A stretch of 64,000 bases of DNA from CAWAPS01 sp963783945 (lineage in GTDB: Bacteria > Actinomycetota > Acidimicrobiia > Acidimicrobiales > Palsa-688): the NCBI GenBank assembly GCA_963783945.1, contig CAWAPS010000032.1:124001-188000 (forward strand), given 5' to 3'. Position 1 is the first letter of the stretch, and every line of letters begins with the position of its first letter. Under the pieces are notes generated by a model. That model had not been told where the DNA came from. It saw nothing but the letters and a program-made list of their open reading frames with translations, and searched no databases. This document shows, piece after piece, positions 43,855 through 52,776 of the stretch. The translations under genes and the position numbers were made by a program.

Positions 43855-46371
43855 CTACTCTCCGCTACCGGCGCCCGCCAGCGCCACCGGAGGCGGCTCG
43901 ATCCCCTCGACCGACCGGAACACGACCACCGGCTCGCCGACCTCGGCGTCCTGCTCGACGTCGACGATGATCGTCTCGCCGGCCCGGAACTCCTTCCACA
44001 GGATCTTCTCCGAAAGCGGGTCCTCGACGTAACGCTGGAGGGCCCGGCGGAGGGGTCGGGCCCCGAGCGTCGAGTCGTAACCCTTGTCGACCACGTAGTA
44101 CTTCGCGGCCTGCGTCAGCTCGAGGCCCAGGCCCTGAGCCTCCAGCTGGTCGCGCACCCGCTTGACCATAAGGTCGATGATCTCGGTGACCTCGTCCTTG
44201 GTCAGCTCGTGGAACACGATGACGTCGTCGATCCGGTTGAGGAACTCCGGCCGGAAGTGCTGCTTCAGGGCGTCGTGAACCTTTTCCTTCATCTTCTCGT
44301 AGGTGACCGCCTCGCTGGACTTGGCGAAGCCGACGGACGCCTTGCGCAGGTCGGCGGTGCCGAGATTGGAGGTCATGATGATCACCGTGTTCTTGAAGTC
44401 CACGGTCCGCCCTTGCGAGTCGGTCAAGCGACCGTCCTCGAGAATTTGCAGCAGGGCATTGAACACATCCGGATGGGCCTTTTCGATCTCGTCGAACAGG
44501 ACGACCGAGAACGGCTTGCGGCGCACCGACTCGGTGAGCTGGCCGCCCTCCTCATACCCGACGTAGCCCGGAGGGGAGCCGACGAGCCGGCTGACCGTGT
44601 GCTTCTCCATGTACTCGGACATGTCGAGCTGGATCAGGGCGTCCTCGTCGCCGAACAGGAACTCCGCAAGCGTTTTCGCCGTCTCGGTCTTGCCCACACC
44701 AGACGGCCCCAGGAAGATGAACGATCCGCTCGGGCGCTTCGGGTCCTTGAGCCCGGCCCGGGTGCGGCGGATGGCCTGGGAGACGGCCCGGATGGCGTCC
44801 TGCTGGCCGATGATCCGCTTGTGCAGCTCGTCTTCCATTCGGAGCAGCTTGGCCGTCTCCTCCTCGGTGAGCTTGTAGACCGGTATTCCGGTCCAGTTGG
44901 CCAGCACCTCGGCGATGACCTCCTCGTCGACCACGTCAAACAGGTCGACACCCTCGGCCCGCCATTCCTGCTCTTTGGCCGCCTTGCGCTGCAGAAGCTC
45001 TTCTTCTCTTTCCCTGAAGCGCTTGGCCTGCTCGAAGTTCTGCTTCTCGATCGCGACTTCCTTCTCGTGGCGCACCTTGACGATCTCGTCTTCGATCGCC
45101 TTGTAGTCGGCGGGGGTCGCCATGCGGCGGATCCGCAACCGGCTTCCGGCCTCGTCAATGAGGTCGATGGCCTTGTCCGGCAGGTACCGGTCCGCGATAT
45201 ACCGATCGGCCAGGTTGGCGGCGGCAACCACAGCCTGGTCGGTGATGGTCACACCGTGGTGGGCCTCGTAGCGGTCACGCAGACCCTTGAGGATCTCGAT
45301 GGTGTGTGGGAGCGACGGCTGCTCGACCTTGATCGGCTGGAACCGCCGCTCGAGCGCAGCGTCCTTCTCCAGGTGCTTGCGGTATTCGTCGAGGGTGGTC
45401 GCCCCGATCGTCTGCAGCTCTCCCCTGGCGAGCATGGGCTTGAGAATCGAGGCGGCGTCGATTGCTCCCTCGGCCGCCCCGGCGCCAACCAGGGTGTGCA
45501 GCTCATCGATGAAAAGGATGATGTCGCCGCGGGTCCGGATCTCCTTGAGGACCTTCTTCAGGCGCTCCTCGAAGTCGCCCCGGTAGCGAGACCCGGCAAC
45601 GAGGGCTCCAAGGTCGAGGGTGTACAGCTGCTTGCCCTTGATGGTCTCGGGAACGTCACCCGACACGATCTTCTGGGACAGACCCTCGACGATGGCCGTC
45701 TTGCCGACGCCAGGCTCACCGATCAGAACCGGATTGTTCTTGGTCCGGCGGGACAGGACCTGCATGACCCGCTCGATTTCGCGCTCGCGACCGATGACGG
45801 GATCCAGCTTGCGCTCGCGGGCGAGCTGGGTCAGATTGCGGCCGAACTGATCGAGCACCGGCGAACCGCTGGGGGCCTCCTGGCCGGCCGACGGACCCAC
45901 GCCGGCGGCTGCTGACTCCTTGCCGCCCGGCGATTGGTAGCCGGAGAGGAGCTGAATGACCTGCTGCCGCACCCGGGAGAGGTCGGCGCCAAGGCTCACG
46001 AGCACCTGCACCGCCACACCCTCGCCCTCGCGTACCAAGCCGAGAAGCATGTGCTCGGTGCCTATGTAGTTGTGCCCGAGCTGCAAGGCCTCGCGCAGTG
46101 ACAACTCGAGGACCTTCTTGGCCCGCGGGGTGAACGGTGGGGAACCGGTCGTGGACGACCCGGCCGGGCCGATGGTCTCCTCAACCTTTTCCCGAACCGC
46201 CTCCAGGCTGATCCCGAGCGACTCGAGGGCTTTGGCTGCGACCCCCTCACCTTCATGGATGAGCCCGAGCAGGATGTGCTCGGTCCCGATGAAGTTGTGA
46301 TTGAGCAGTCGCGCTTCCTCCTGGGCCAAGACCAGGACTCTTCGGGCTCGGTCAGTGAAACGTTCGAACAT
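43855..46371 (-). CDS. clpC: ATP-dependent Clp protease ATP-binding subunit ClpC
   Basis: 838 residues from ATG 46371 (MFERFTDRARRVLVLAQEEARLLNH); the open frame extends further upstream without protein character. It has two N-terminal Clp repeats (about 1-145), AAA module 1 with G-E-P-G-V-G-K-T, a middle region with a UVR-like segment (KVRHEKEVAIEKQNFEQAKRFRE), and AAA module 2 with G-P-S-G-V-G-K-T. It unfolds proteins and feeds them to ClpP. The promoter is in the 138-bp gap shared with the divergent prenyl synthase gene. The large plus-strand frame opposite is a shadow. Confidence 0.97.
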   Translation of the reverse strand: MFERFTDRARRVLVLAQEEARLLNHNFIGTEHILLGLIHEGEGVAAKALESLGISLEAVREKVEETIGPAGSSTTGSPPFTPRAKKVLELSLREALQLGHNYIGTEHMLLGLVREGEGVAVQVLVSLGADLSRVRQQVIQLLSGYQSPGGKESAAAGVGPSAGQEAPSGSPVLDQFGRNLTQLARERKLDPVIGREREIERVMQVLSRRTKNNPVLIGEPGVGKTAIVEGLSQKIVSGDVPETIKGKQLYTLDLGALVAGSRYRGDFEERLKKVLKEIRTRGDIILFIDELHTLVGAGAAEGAIDAASILKPMLARGELQTIGATTLDEYRKHLEKDAALERRFQPIKVEQPSLPHTIEILKGLRDRYEAHHGVTITDQAVVAAANLADRYIADRYLPDKAIDLIDEAGSRLRIRRMATPADYKAIEDEIVKVRHEKEVAIEKQNFEQAKRFREREEELLQRKAAKEQEWRAEGVDLFDVVDEEVIAEVLANWTGIPVYKLTEEETAKLLRMEDELHKRIIGQQDAIRAVSQAIRRTRAGLKDPKRPSGSFIFLGPSGVGKTETAKTLAEFLFGDEDALIQLDMSEYMEKHTVSRLVGSPPGYVGYEEGGQLTESVRRKPFSVVLFDEIEKAHPDVFNALLQILEDGRLTDSQGRTVDFKNTVIIMTSNLGTADLRKASVGFAKSSEAVTYEKMKEKVHDALKQHFRPEFLNRIDDVIVFHELTKDEVTEIIDLMVKRVRDQLEAQGLGLELTQAAKYYVVDKGYDSTLGARPLRRALQRYVEDPLSEKILWKEFRAGETIIVDVEQDAEVGEPVVVFRSVEGIEPPPVALAGAGSGE

Positions 46372-46509
46372 GCTGGTCCTCCGTTGTCCTAGCTTACCGT
46401 CCTGAGGCTTGTTCGTTCGTACGTACCGGGCTGGCTGCTCGAACGGACATCGCTGGCCCAAACGGGCTCGGGTTCGTACTGACCTCGGAGGTCGCCTACT
46501 CTGCCCTGG

Positions 46510-47619
46510 ATGAACGTCGCCGAAGCGCTGCGTCTTCCCGGGATGGAGCAGGCGCTTTCCCGCGTCGAGCACGCGCTCGCAGCGGCGACGGCCGGTGAGG
46601 ATCCGTTCCTGTCCGACGTCGCCGGTCACCTCGTGCGAGCAGGAGGCAAGCGGCTGCGCCCGGCGCTCGTGGCGGCCGCCGCCCAGGCCAGCGACCCCGG
46701 GGCCGCCACCATGGGTCCCCTGGCCGAGGACGTGATCCAGGGGGCCGTCGCCGTCGAACTGGTCCATCTGGGTTCGCTCTACCACGACGACGTTATGGAC
46801 GAAGCCCAGCACCGCAGGGGCGTCGAGAGCGTCAACGCCCGATGGGGAAACGTGGTGGCCATTCTCACCGGCGACTTTCTGCTGGCCCGGGCGTCGGAGA
46901 TCGCGGCCTCCCTCGGCACCGAGGTGGCGGCGCTGCTGGCGCGGACCATCGGTCAGCTCTGCGAGGGCGAGGTCGGCCAGCTCAGGTATGCGTTCGACCC
47001 CAATCGCCCCGAAGAGGCGTATTTCACCTCGATCGCCGGCAAGACGGCCTCGTTGCTCTCCACGTCGGCCCGGATCGGGGGAATCACCGCCGGTGCGCCC
47101 CGGACATCCATCGACGCTCTCACGGACTACGGAACCTCGCTGGGCATGGCCTTCCAGATCTGCGACGACATTCGTGACCTCACCAGTTCGGAGCGCGACC
47201 TCGGCAAGCCGGCGGGCCATGACATGGTCGAAGGCACCTATACCCTCCCGGTCATCCGGGCCCTGGCCGAGGACGGGATAGGGGAAGACCTGCGCGCCCT
47301 GCTCGGGGGCGCCCTCGATGCGCCGGCTCGGGACAAGGCCAGGGACCTGGTGCTTTCATCCCAGGCCATCGAAGCCGCGGTCGTCGAGGCCCGTCGCTGG
47401 GCCGAGCGAGCCGACGCCGCCCTCGATCCCTTGCGGGTCGCCGCCGGCGGCGACCGCGATGGATCGGGCAAGTGGAAGGTGCCCGGAGCAGCCGGGGGCG
47501 GCCGCCGGGATGAGCTGGACTGGGACGGGGCGGACCCCCACCCACGGGAGCGGCTGGGGTGGCTCGACATCCTGGGTCAGGTGGGGCACCGGCTGGTCGA
47601 CGAGATCGACCTGACCTAG
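46510..47619 (+). CDS. Long-chain polyprenyl diphosphate synthase
   Basis: 369 residues. The trans-prenyltransferase marks are GGKRLRP (45-51), first Asp-rich motif D-D-V-M-D (93-97), and a second D-D-I-R-D. Residues before the first motif (ELVHLGSLYHDDVMD) indicate a medium- to long-chain product, such as the octa/nonaprenyl tail of menaquinone, but chain length cannot be fixed. An unusual Gly-rich insertion (GGDRDGSGKWKVPGAAGGG) precedes the last helix. The ATG start is 138 bp from divergent clpC. It uses IPP from the MEP pathway, whose ispD/ispF genes are nearby. Confidence 0.9.
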   Translation: MNVAEALRLPGMEQALSRVEHALAAATAGEDPFLSDVAGHLVRAGGKRLRPALVAAAAQASDPGAATMGPLAEDVIQGAVAVELVHLGSLYHDDVMDEAQHRRGVESVNARWGNVVAILTGDFLLARASEIAASLGTEVAALLARTIGQLCEGEVGQLRYAFDPNRPEEAYFTSIAGKTASLLSTSARIGGITAGAPRTSIDALTDYGTSLGMAFQICDDIRDLTSSERDLGKPAGHDMVEGTYTLPVIRALAEDGIGEDLRALLGGALDAPARDKARDLVLSSQAIEAAVVEARRWAERADAALDPLRVAAGGDRDGSGKWKVPGAAGGGRRDELDWDGADPHPRERLGWLDILGQVGHRLVDEIDLT

Positions 47620-47942
47620 ATCCGGTATCTGGCTCGGTCCGCCACTGCGTCGGTCTCCCGGTGTGCCGGTCCGGGTCCGCTCGCCGATCCTGTCGGCCCT
47701 TCCCGGTTTTCTCGTAGAACTTTTGTTATCTCGTGGTAGATTCGCACGTTTTCCGTGTGATTTGACACCGAGAAACCAAAATGTCTACGAGTTTCGATAA
47801 TGGGCTATCGACCTTGATCGATGAAATTGAGCACGTCTCACCTGCCCCTTATCGCACAAGGCAGCCAGGCCGGGCGCACCTACGCGCCCGAGCTGCTGGA
47901 CGGACACCTGCGGTTTCGCGCCCGGCAGGTTTTATCCCGGCC
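47620..47942. other. AT-richer intergenic patch with inverted repeats
   Basis: 323 bases between the converging prenyl synthase and lysS genes. About 47700-47830 is clearly AT-richer than the rest of the window. It holds an 8-bp inverted repeat CTCGTAGA (47711-47718) / TCTACGAG (47784-47791). Downstream (about 47870-47935) is a GC-rich stem GGGCGC-ACCTAC-GCGCCC and then GCGCCCGG followed by CAGGTTTTAT, which resembles a plus-strand terminator. The patch may belong to a small element or a short gene, listed separately. Confidence 0.55.
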
Positions 47943-47978
47943 TCAGATCCCACCGCCTTTGGTGGCCGGTTGAGCTGA
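47781..47978 (+). CDS. Small doubtful ORF, 65 residues
   Basis: ATG 47781 opens a frame whose first 20 residues (MSTSFDNGLSTLIDEIEHVS) look like real protein: acidic, helical, lower GC codons. The second half (GRAHLRARAAGRTPAVSRPAG) looks like chance, and its end overlaps the lysS 3' end by 36 bases on the other strand. No ribosome site is clear (GAGAAACC upstream). It may be a truncated remnant of a larger gene, or not a gene at all. Confidence 0.3.
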   Translation: MSTSFDNGLSTLIDEIEHVSPAPYRTRQPGRAHLRARAAGRTPAVSRPAGFIPASDPTAFGGRLS

Positions 47979-49538
47979 GCCGGACGCGTCCCGTTCCGGA
48001 CGCAGGGTGGGAAAGGCGATGACATCGCGAATTGAGTCCACGCTGGCCAGGAGCATCACGAGGCGGTCCACCCCGATTCCGAGACCGCCGGTCGGCGGCA
48101 GGCCGTACTCCAGGGCTCGGACGTAGTCCTCGTCGACGGCCATGGCCTCCTCGTCCCCCGCGGCCCGGGCCGCGGCCTGAGACTCGAGGCGGGTCCGCTG
48201 CTCGTCAGGATCGGCCAGCTCGGTGAAGGCGTTGCACAGCTCCCGGCCGGCGACGATGGCCTCGAACCGCTCGACGTAGCCGGGCCGGCTGCGATGGTCG
48301 CGGGCGAGCGGCGACACTTCCTTCGGGTAGTCCGTTACGAAGACCGGTTCCCATAGCTCTGACTCGGTGGTCTTCTCGTATATTTCGAGCAGCACCTTGC
48401 CCGGCCCCCACGCCGCGTCGACCTCGAGCCCGGCGTCTTCGGCCACCCGGCGCAGCTGGGGCATCGGCGTGTCGAGGTCCACTGCCACTCCGGCGTGAGC
48501 TTCGATTAGCGACGACATGGTCGCCCGCCGCCATGGCATGGCCAGGGAAAGGGACCGGCCACCCACGGTTACCTCTGTGGTACCGAGCAGGTCGATGGCC
48601 AGGCCGGACACCAGCGACTCGGTCAAGGCCATCATGTCGGTGTAGTCGGCATAGGCCTGGTACAGCTCGAGCATGGTGAACTCGGGATTGTGCCGGGGCG
48701 AGAGCCCCTCGTTGCGGAATACCCGGGCGATTTCATAGACCCGCTCGAAACCCCCCACCACCAGCCGCTTGAGGTACAGCTCGGGGGCGATCCTCAGGTA
48801 GAGATCGATTCCGAGGGCGTTGTGGTGGGTGACGAACGGTTTGGCCGTGGCCCCGCCCGGAATGGGATGAAAGATCGGGGTTTCCACCTCCACGAACCCC
48901 TGGTCCTCCAGCCATCGGCGGATCCACGACACCACCCGGCTCCGCAGGAGCAGGGTGGCACGGGTCGACTCGTTGGCCCACAGGTCGGCGTAGCGCTGGC
49001 GGTACCTGGTGTCGACGTCGGTGATGCCCCGCCATTTGTCCCCGAAGCCACGCCGGGCCTCGGCCAGCAGGACCCAGCTGGCCACCTTGACCGACAGCTC
49101 GCCGGTCCTGGTTCGCACCACCTCTCCCGTCGCCCCGATCCAATCGCCGAGCGACAACCGGCCGAAGCCGTCGAAATCATCGGTCCACCGGGCCCCGGCG
49201 AAAAGCTGTATCGCTCCCGACCAGTCGCGCAAGGTGCCGAAGGCCAGCTTCCCCATCTCCCGGCGCAGCATCAACCGCCCGGCGACGGTCACCACGACGC
49301 CCGTCTCGCCCCCGGCTTCGAGCTTCTCGAAGCGAGATGCCAGCGAGGCGGCTGAGGCGTCGGGCTCGTACCGGTAGGGCACGAGGCGGGCCGGCCGGGT
49401 TTCGGACGGCTCGGACACACTCGGCCCGGTCCCGGACTGCTCAGACCCGGTTTCGGACTGCTCGGACACACTCGGCCCGGTCTCGGACTGCTCAGACCGG
49501 GTCGGGCCGGTCTCGGACTGCTCAGCCATATCGGTCAT
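47943..49538 (-). CDS. lysS: Lysyl-tRNA synthetase, class II
   Basis: 531 residues from ATG 49538, which overlaps the coaX stop. A Ser/Glu/Gln repeat of about 45 residues precedes the OB-fold anticodon-binding domain (GVVVTVAGRLMLRREMGKLAFGTLRD). The class II catalytic core shows motif 2 (FRNEGLSPRHNPEFTMLE) and motif 3 (GLGIGVDRLVMLL). It charges tRNA-Lys. The body is of normal length; the extra repetitive N terminus is unusual and has no known role. An alternative start at GTG in the repeat cannot be excluded. It is the last gene of the panC-nad-coaX operon, as in many actinobacteria. Confidence 0.96.
   Translation of the reverse strand: MTDMAEQSETGPTRSEQSETGPSVSEQSETGSEQSGTGPSVSEPSETRPARLVPYRYEPDASAASLASRFEKLEAGGETGVVVTVAGRLMLRREMGKLAFGTLRDWSGAIQLFAGARWTDDFDGFGRLSLGDWIGATGEVVRTRTGELSVKVASWVLLAEARRGFGDKWRGITDVDTRYRQRYADLWANESTRATLLLRSRVVSWIRRWLEDQGFVEVETPIFHPIPGGATAKPFVTHHNALGIDLYLRIAPELYLKRLVVGGFERVYEIARVFRNEGLSPRHNPEFTMLELYQAYADYTDMMALTESLVSGLAIDLLGTTEVTVGGRSLSLAMPWRRATMSSLIEAHAGVAVDLDTPMPQLRRVAEDAGLEVDAAWGPGKVLLEIYEKTTESELWEPVFVTDYPKEVSPLARDHRSRPGYVERFEAIVAGRELCNAFTELADPDEQRTRLESQAAARAAGDEEAMAVDEDYVRALEYGLPPTGGLGIGVDRLVMLLASVDSIRDVIAFPTLRPERDASGSAQPATKGGGI
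49392..49526 (-). repeat. Degenerate tandem repeat coding SEQSETGP in lysS
   Basis: The lysS 5' coding part contains several near-identical units that encode S-E-Q-S-E-T-G with variable linkers (P-T-R, P-S-V). On the plus strand the unit reads TCTCGGACTGCTCAG with changes. About five copies are present, with lengths of 24, 30 and 18 bases, always multiples of three, so the frame is kept. Confidence 0.8.
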
Positions 49539-50326
49539 TTCTGGTTTCGTCCGAAGATGATGCGCAGCCCCTCGAGGGTCAGCCACGGCTCGTGGTATTC
49601 GATGGCCGCCGAATACGGCCCGATCAGCCCGGCCAGGCCGCCGGTCGCCACCACCGTGCACGGGCCCACCTCCTCCTCGAGCCGGCGGCACAGCCCGTCG
49701 ACCTGGGCTGCGAACCCGTATATGACCCCGGACTGGACCGACTCGACGGTGTTCTTGGCCAGCACGGTCCGGGGCTCGACCAGCTCGACGCGTGGCAACA
49801 GGGCGGCCCGGCTGAAGAGGGCCTCGAGTGAGATCTCGATGCCGGGGATGATCACTCCTCCGACGTACTCGCCCCTCTCCGAGACCACTTCGAACGTGGT
49901 GGCGGTTCCGAAGTCAACGACTATCGTCGGCCCTCCATAGCGCTCGAACGCCGCCACCGCGTCGGCGATGCGGTCGGCTCCGACCTCCTTGGGGTTGTCG
50001 TAATGGATGGGCATGCCGGTCCGCACGCCCGGTTCGACGATCACGGTCTCGACCTTGAACCACTTGTCGGTCATCTCCCGGAGGGCGGTTCGCTGGCGGG
50101 GTACCACCGACGCCACGGCAATCCCGGTGATGCACTCCTCGGGGTCGAGGCCCCGCAACTGGAACAGCTGATCAAGGAGAAGCGCAACCTCGTCGGCCGT
50201 GCGGGAGGCCACGGTGGCTACCCGCCAGTGGTAGAGCAGCTCAGAGCTGCTCCCGCCCGGGCCGTCACCGGGACCAAACAGGCCGATAACGGTCTGGGTG
50301 TTTCCGACGTCGATCGCCACCAGCAC
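49535..50326 (-). CDS. coaX: Type III pantothenate kinase
   Basis: 263 residues. The acetate/sugar-kinase-like ATP site is D-V-G-N-T-Q-T-V-I-G at the N terminus, V-D-F-G-T-A-T-T-F carries the conserved Asp for pantothenate, and GVIIPGIEISLEALFSRAALLP follows. It phosphorylates pantothenate in the first step of CoA synthesis, and this type is not inhibited by CoA. It starts 3 bp after the nadC stop and its stop overlaps the lysS start by four bases. The CoA precursor pantoate-beta-alanine ligase gene panC is in the same operon. Confidence 0.95.
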   Translation of the reverse strand: MLVAIDVGNTQTVIGLFGPGDGPGGSSSELLYHWRVATVASRTADEVALLLDQLFQLRGLDPEECITGIAVASVVPRQRTALREMTDKWFKVETVIVEPGVRTGMPIHYDNPKEVGADRIADAVAAFERYGGPTIVVDFGTATTFEVVSERGEYVGGVIIPGIEISLEALFSRAALLPRVELVEPRTVLAKNTVESVQSGVIYGFAAQVDGLCRRLEEEVGPCTVVATGGLAGLIGPYSAAIEYHEPWLTLEGLRIIFGRNQK

Positions 50327-50329
50327 GGC

Positions 50330-51175
50330 TCAGCGCTCCAGGTCCAGCCCGATGTCCAGCACAGGGACCGAGTGGGTGAGGGCTCCGACAGAGATGAGGT
50401 CAGCGCCGGCGGCCGCGTAGGCCGCCACAGTGTCGAGGGTTACGCGGCCCGACACCTCGACCGGTGCCCGGCCCGACACCAGGGCCGTCGCCTCCGACAC
50501 CTCCGACGGTCCCATGTTGTCGAGCAGGATCATGTCGGCCCCGGCGGCCAGCGCCTCCTTGACCTGCTCCAGGCTGTCGCATTCGACCTCGCAGGTCACT
50601 CCAGGCCAGCGGTAGTGAGCCGCGGCCACGGCAGCTGAGATGGAAAGTCCGGCCAGATGGTTGTCCTTCACCAGGATTCCGTCGGACAGGGAGCCCCGGT
50701 GGTTGACTCCACCTCCGGCCCGCACGGCGGCCTTCTCGAGGGCGCGCAGACCGGGAGTGGTCTTGCGGGTGTCCCGGATCCTCGCCCCGCCACCGGCCGC
50801 TTCGACGTAGCGCCGGGTGAGGGTGGCGATGCCCGACAGGTGACCGAGCAGGTTGAGGGCGGTCCGCTCGGCGGTCAGGACGGGAGCCAGCGGACCTTCC
50901 ACCCGGGCGATCACCTGGCCCGAGTCGAGATGATCGCCATCCGCGGCATCCCAATCCAGAGAAACCGACCGGTCCACGGCCTCGAACGCTTCCTGGGCGG
51001 CCAGGCGGCCGGCGAGTACCCCCGCGGCCCGCGAGACGATCCGGGCGTGCACCGTGGCGGTCGACGGCACCAGGCTGGCGGTGAGGTCGCCGAACACGCC
51101 GAGATCCTCCGCCAGGGCTCGGGCGACGACATCCCGCACCGCCGTTATCGGCGGATCCAACCAGGACACCGTCAT
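50330..51175 (-). CDS. nadC: Nicotinate-nucleotide pyrophosphorylase (carboxylating)
   Basis: 281 residues. Family motifs: R-D-T-R-K-T-T-P-G-L-R, GGGVNHRGSLSDGILVKDNHL, and V-E-V-E-C-D-S-L-E-Q, then a final Ile/Val-Ser-V-G-A-L-T-H-S (ISVGALTHS). It makes nicotinate mononucleotide from quinolinate and PRPP. The start overlaps the nadB stop by four bases, so NadB and NadC are coupled. The NadA gene that should sit between or near them is not in this window. Confidence 0.96.
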   Translation of the reverse strand: MTVSWLDPPITAVRDVVARALAEDLGVFGDLTASLVPSTATVHARIVSRAAGVLAGRLAAQEAFEAVDRSVSLDWDAADGDHLDSGQVIARVEGPLAPVLTAERTALNLLGHLSGIATLTRRYVEAAGGGARIRDTRKTTPGLRALEKAAVRAGGGVNHRGSLSDGILVKDNHLAGLSISAAVAAAHYRWPGVTCEVECDSLEQVKEALAAGADMILLDNMGPSEVSEATALVSGRAPVEVSGRVTLDTVAAYAAAGADLISVGALTHSVPVLDIGLDLER

Positions 51176-52776
51176 TGCACGAACCTATGTGAAAAGTCGG
51201 GTGACGTCGCCGGATAATCCTCGCGGCGGTGCCCTCCGCGGCTCTCCTCCCGGGCGAGCGCGGCGGCCACCACAGCCTCGGCGACGACGCACAGGTTGGC
51301 GGTCTCCCCGGGAGCCAGGCCGCCGCCGGCGATGCCCTCAAGTTCGGCCGAGACGTCAGATAGGGAGCCGGCCGATCGCACCACCCCCGCTCCGGCCGTC
51401 ATGGCCCGCTGAAGGCGGGCAAGGGTCCCCGCCGGGTCGGGCCGCAGGGCACCGTTGGGCGAAAGATGCGGCGCTCGCTGAGGCGGTTTCGAGAGCCGGA
51501 CGGCACCAATCTGCCCGGAACTCCAGCCTCCGGGCTCGAGCACGGGGCGCAGGGCGCCCGTGGCGGCCGGGCGGTCCTTGCCGGAGAGGACGGCTTCGAC
51601 CACCCGGGCGCCGAAAACCATGCCCTCGAGGAGGGAGTTGGACGCCAGCCGGTTGGCTCCGTGGACCCCGGTGCACGCCACCTCGCCCGCCGCCCACAGG
51701 CCGGGCAGCTCGGTCGCGCCGTCGAGGTCGGTGACGACACCGCCGCACACGTAATGGGCGGCGGGGGCGACGGGCAGCCAGTCCCTGGCGGGGTCGAGGC
51801 CAAAGGACCTCGCCGACTGCGCCAGCGTCGGGAACCGCTTCTCGAATTCGTGTACGGCCGAGATGTCGAGCCATACGTGGTCGGCCCCGGACTCGGAGAT
51901 TCTTCTCGCTACCGCGGCAGCGACCACGTCACGTGGCTGCATCTCGTCGACAAAGCGTTTCCCCTCCTGGTCTCGGAGGATGGCCCCGTCGCCCCTGAGT
52001 GCCTCACTGAGAAGCGGTCTCGGCCCCGTAGTAGGACCGTGGAGGGCGGTGGGATGGAACTGCACGAACTCGACGTCGGCCACGGCCACTCCCGCCCGCA
52101 ATGCCATAGCGAGGCCGTCCCCGGTGGACTGAGGCGGGTTGGTCGTAACCGAGAACAGCTGGCCGGACCCGCCGGTTGCGAGCAGGGTGTGTCTGGCCCG
52201 CAGCTCGATCGGAGTGCCGTCGGCCCCGACCGCCAGCACCCCGCAGCACCTGCCTTCCTCGACGATCAGATCGCGGGCGAACCAGTGCTCCCAGATCCGG
52301 GTGGCCGTCTCTCTCGCCGCCTCGACGAGCGCCCGTTCGACCTCAGCGCCGGTCGCCGCCCCGCCGGCGTGGACGACCCGGGCGTGGGAGTGGCCCCCTT
52401 CCCGGGAGAGCTGCCACCTGCCTACCTCGTCGCGGTCGAACACCGCGCCGAGATTGGCGAGCTCCCGCACTCTCGCTGGGCCCTCGGACACGAGCACTTC
52501 GACGGCAGATCGGTCGCAGAGACCCGCCCCCGCGTTCAACGTGTCGGACGCGTGGAGGGCCACTGAGTCGCCCGGGTGCTGGACGTCGGCCTCACCGTGA
52601 TGGAGAACCGCCGCTACTCCCCCTTGGGCCCACTGGGTCGCCGAGTCGGACAAGGCGCCCTTCGAGAGGACTCCGATCCTCACCCCCGGCTCGCCTGCGG
52701 CCGCCCGCGCCGCGGCTGACAGGCCGGCCACGCCACTGCCAAGAACCAGCAGGTCGAGAGGGGCGAGCCCGCTCAC
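51172..52776 (-). CDS. nadB: L-aspartate oxidase
   Basis: 534 residues. FAD-binding start L-G-S-G-V-A-G-L-S-A-A-A, then the substrate segment TQWAQGGVAA, HTLLATGGSGQLFSVTTNPP and the closing YVCGGVVTDLDGATELPGLWAAGEVACTGVHGANRLASNSLLEG, all as in NadB and the succinate dehydrogenase family. It oxidises aspartate to iminoaspartate for NAD synthesis. The GTG start (52776) overlaps the stop of a short upstream frame (panD remnant) by three bases. Without nadA here the next step must be encoded elsewhere. Confidence 0.95.
   Translation of the reverse strand: MSGLAPLDLLVLGSGVAGLSAAARAAAGEPGVRIGVLSKGALSDSATQWAQGGVAAVLHHGEADVQHPGDSVALHASDTLNAGAGLCDRSAVEVLVSEGPARVRELANLGAVFDRDEVGRWQLSREGGHSHARVVHAGGAATGAEVERALVEAARETATRIWEHWFARDLIVEEGRCCGVLAVGADGTPIELRARHTLLATGGSGQLFSVTTNPPQSTGDGLAMALRAGVAVADVEFVQFHPTALHGPTTGPRPLLSEALRGDGAILRDQEGKRFVDEMQPRDVVAAAVARRISESGADHVWLDISAVHEFEKRFPTLAQSARSFGLDPARDWLPVAPAAHYVCGGVVTDLDGATELPGLWAAGEVACTGVHGANRLASNSLLEGMVFGARVVEAVLSGKDRPAATGALRPVLEPGGWSSGQIGAVRLSKPPQRAPHLSPNGALRPDPAGTLARLQRAMTAGAGVVRSAGSLSDVSAELEGIAGGGLAPGETANLCVVAEAVVAAALAREESRGGHRREDYPATSPDFSHRFVQ

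Noticed and set aside
43807..45915. Long plus-strand open frame (702 residues) opposite clpC
   Set aside because: It is an antisense shadow of clpC: low complexity, Arg/His/Leu-rich, no ribosome site; clpC on the other strand has complete family motifs.
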